From: Moorena sp. SIOASIH | GTDB taxonomy: Bacteria; Cyanobacteriota; Cyanobacteriia; Cyanobacteriales; Coleofasciculaceae | Direction: 5' to 3' | DNA length: 64,000 nt | Assembly: GCF_010671925.1 (NCBI RefSeq) | Contig: NZ_JAAHIH010000009.1 | Span: 186,001-250,000, forward strand | Part shown: positions 61,842 through 64,000 of the stretch, piece by piece | Layout: the number at the start of each line of letters is the position of its first letter | How positions within the stretch are numbered: position 1 is the stretch's first letter | Translations under genes and position numbers: made by a program | Notes under the pieces: model-generated | What the model was told of the DNA's origin: nothing | Database searches by the model: none | Seen by the model: the letters and a program-made list of their open reading frames with translations, nothing else

Positions 61842-64000
61842 TTATAACCAATGACCCACTAACACAAAAGGAGCCCAAAATACAGGTTCATTAAAGTTAG
61901 GGTCTACCATCAAATCTAGCTGGGTTTTCCGAAGTGCTTCTGCTTTTGTGATCCCTGGTTGTTGCAAGTAATCGTAGAACTTAGTCATAAAAATCGCTGT
62001 AGATTCATCACGCACTGACCATAAACTGCCAATAGTAGATCGCGCTCCGGATCTGACTGCAAACCCAGCTAAACCTAACACAGCTCTGTCATCTCCTATT
62101 GCTGTTTGACAAGCACTTAGAACCAGTAAATCAATCCCTCCTTCTCCCACAAATGCTCGGCTGCGTAGCACTTGATCCAATTCTTTGACATTGATGCGAC
62201 CCTCCCAAGTTAGTAGAAACGTATCCTCAGCATTGGAGCTAAACTGACCATGGGTCGCCAAGTGTACTACATTCCTTTTAGTATTCATTTCCCTGGCAAA
62301 GTTGCTGCGGGTGAATTCTTGATTGACTAGTACCGACCCTGAAAATTTTCTGGTAATTTGCTCAATCTCATCTTTCACACTGGGTAAAGGCCGAAAGCCT
62401 TGACGAGCTTCGCTTAAGCCCGCAGTAACCATACTCCATTGCTGTTGACCTAAGGGTTGTGGCTCTAGCAGTTGTAAACCGATAGATAGGGAAAGATTGT
62501 ATTTTTCTACTAAATATTGCTCCCCATCATGTAAAGCTGCCATCGGGATTCTACGAAACTTGCCATCAAGCACAAAGACCAGGGTTTTGCTATTGGCTAA
62601 GGTTTGATTAGCTTCTGCGGGTCTAATTAGCCAGTCATAAACCTGTTTTAATAAAGGTAAGCGTTGCTGGGGAGTGAAAACAGGATGGAAGTAGCTTAAC
62701 AATGTTCTGAGAGTATTCTCTACCTCTGCTGCTGGTATAGAAGTAGCATAGTAGTCGAGGGATTTACCTGGTGCCGAAACAATCACGGCTAAACGGTCAG
62801 GTAAAATAATCGGATAGATAACCGTTGCATTAGGATCAATTTCATCAATTTTGGCAGTCTGAGTATCCAAGCAAGCTTCATGAAAATAGTTATCCAGTTC
62901 AGCTAGTTGCAGAGATTCAATCAACTCCCGGGCTTGAGCTAAATCAGCTTGAGTAGGAGTACCCTCTAGCAGCAGTGCTACAAATTCCCGGTAAACTGGC
63001 TCGACACTTTCTCGGAAGGAAAACTGAAGATCTGGGTTGATAGCAACTAAATCACCCCTTAGGGATTTTAAAGCATTGACCGCTTCAGTGTAAGCTGCTA
63101 CAGCATGGTCAGGTTGTTGTTGTTGTTTGAATAGTTTTCCTAACTGCCAAGCGGCTTGGTAGATAATATCCGTAGAGTCAATACTTTGAGCAATCCTTAA
63201 AGACTGCTTGGTGAGGCGAATTGCTTCCGATAATTGACCCTGTTGAGCATAAAGTTTGCCCCACTCCCGAAGAGCATAGGCTTCAGCTTGGCGGTCTTTC
63301 AAGACTTTGGCTGACTTGACCGCTTGGACTAGCAATTGATTCAATTCTTGAGAATTCAGGGGTTGCTGCTCCGGTTCTATTTTGTCCAAATTAGCCGCCA
63401 GGTTAACCGTTCCATAGATGGAGGCACGAGTAGCAGGTAATTCCCTCAATTGACCTTGAATTTGGCCTACTAGGGTATTTACCTCTTGCCATTGTTCCAA
63501 TTTAATAGAGAGGCGCAGTAGATTGAGTCGAGCTTGCAAGCGGTCTAGGGGATTAAGGGCTGTTTGTTCCCCTTGTTGAAAATAGCTTAGTGCAGCGTCA
63601 GTATCCCCGGCATAAGCAGCAGTATTTCCCAGACTGAGCAAGATAGCACTAATTTCAGGAGCAGCATCTAGACGTTTAGCGATCGCTAAACTTGACCCTA
63701 GCACCTCCTGACTAGCAGCAAAATCCCCAACCATTTGTAACGCCAATCCTAAACTCCTGAGTCCACTCGCTTTCAGTACCGAATCCGGTTTGGCAGCTAG
63801 TTGCTGGTTTATGTCTTCCAACAGACCTTTCGAGCGGCGATAGAACCCTAAACTTTGCAGGGCTTGGGCTTGATTAATTTTACTCCCTAATGCCCCCATC
63901 TCATAACCTGCTTGCTGGTAAAACTCTTGGGCTTTTTCCCAAGTCTCTAAAGCAGTTTGAGCTTGTCCAGTATAGAGCAGTAATTTCCCCTGAGTGTTAA
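61842..64000 (-). CDS. TPR-CHAT domain protein (5' end outside the window)
   Basis: At least 718 residues; the frame stays open to the right edge, so the N-terminus is missing. TPR-like helices occupy roughly the first 400 residues seen (for example EALSYFQQGEQ and QSIDSTDIIYQAAWQLGKLFKQQ). The C-terminal CHAT (caspase-like) protease has VVHLATHGQF with the catalytic His and LLVLSACQT with the catalytic Cys. CHAT-TPR proteins are common in filamentous cyanobacteria; some CHAT proteases work in cell-death or defence pathways, but no partner is seen here. Confidence 0.9.
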   Translation of the reverse strand, partial: NTQGKLLLYTGQAQTALETWEKAQEFYQQAGYEMGALGSKINQAQALQSLGFYRRSKGLLEDINQQLAAKPDSVLKASGLRSLGLALQMVGDFAASQEVLGSSLAIAKRLDAAPEISAILLSLGNTAAYAGDTDAALSYFQQGEQTALNPLDRLQARLNLLRLSIKLEQWQEVNTLVGQIQGQLRELPATRASIYGTVNLAANLDKIEPEQQPLNSQELNQLLVQAVKSAKVLKDRQAEAYALREWGKLYAQQGQLSEAIRLTKQSLRIAQSIDSTDIIYQAAWQLGKLFKQQQQPDHAVAAYTEAVNALKSLRGDLVAINPDLQFSFRESVEPVYREFVALLLEGTPTQADLAQARELIESLQLAELDNYFHEACLDTQTAKIDEIDPNATVIYPIILPDRLAVIVSAPGKSLDYYATSIPAAEVENTLRTLLSYFHPVFTPQQRLPLLKQVYDWLIRPAEANQTLANSKTLVFVLDGKFRRIPMAALHDGEQYLVEKYNLSLSIGLQLLEPQPLGQQQWSMVTAGLSEARQGFRPLPSVKDEIEQITRKFSGSVLVNQEFTRSNFAREMNTKRNVVHLATHGQFSSNAEDTFLLTWEGRINVKELDQVLRSRAFVGEGGIDLLVLSACQTAIGDDRAVLGLAGFAVRSGARSTIGSLWSVRDESTAIFMTKFYDYLQQPGITKAEALRKTQLDLMVDPNFNEPVFWAPFVLVGHWL

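Overview
The window is cyanobacterial. It carries a complete beta-carboxysome shell operon (ccmK2-ccmK1-ccmL-ccmM-ccmN), the inducible CO2-uptake NDH-1 genes (ndhF3-ndhD3-cupA), psbZ, many GCGATCGC (HIP1-type) sites, and very abundant short repeats. The repeat style (palindromes built on TTCGCGTAGCGTGGCC, tandem arrays, MITEs, IS200/IS605 elements) suggests a large-genome filamentous marine cyanobacterium of the Moorena/Lyngbya type. That genus-level guess is inference. REGION 1 (about 75-22010, almost all minus strand, plus 25789-27882 on plus) is the outstanding feature: what looks like a nearly complete sterol biosynthetic gene cluster with extra tailoring enzymes. In pathway order it encodes a squalene-synthase-family protein (14650-15495), a squalene-epoxidase-like flavoprotein (26560-27882), an oxidosqualene cyclase with the DCTAE motif (20016-22010), a CYP51 sterol 14-demethylase (6986-8347), an ERG24/ERG4-family sterol reductase (4543-5676), three Rieske oxygenases of the SdmA/Neverland type (2236-6794), an SdmB-like 3-beta-hydroxysteroid dehydrogenase/decarboxylase (10154-11194) and an EBP-like delta8-delta7 isomerase (75-797). 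Likely tailoring genes are a 3-ketosteroid-dehydrogenase-like flavoprotein, three further P450s, a methyltransferase, an SDR and a JmjC/cupin protein whose HxD iron motif reads HCA. Together these predict a 14-demethylated, C4-demethylated, ring-B-isomerised steroid that is further oxidised; the exact product cannot be read from sequence. REGION 2 (about 22100-25790) separates the cyclase from the SDR-epoxidase pair. It holds an EF-hand gene, a ~1.07-kb imperfect tandem duplication, a broken IS5-like element carrying a MITE, and a possible pseudoknotted leader before the SDR. A further EF-hand gene follows the epoxidase (28419-28994). REGION 3 (29225-40679) is the CO2-concentrating locus: the ccm operon runs leftward and ndhF3-ndhD3-cupA rightward from a 1-kb divergent intergenic region. 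A ~1-kb repeat array has invaded the space between ndhF3 and ndhD3. REGION 4 (40676-54462) is housekeeping: proA, tRNA-Gly(GCC), ribH, psbZ, a DHH-CBS-tRNA-nucleotidyltransferase fusion containing in-frame repeat insertions, hisC, an M50 site-2-protease homologue, a pentapeptide-repeat protein, a HAD phosphatase and several hypotheticals. REGION 5 (54463-64000) is accessory: IS200/IS605 elements, a TPR protein, an HTH/GUN4-type gene interrupted by a tnpB element and also frameshifted, and a CHAT-TPR protein that runs off the right edge. All assignments come from reading translated motifs by eye; no database search was run.
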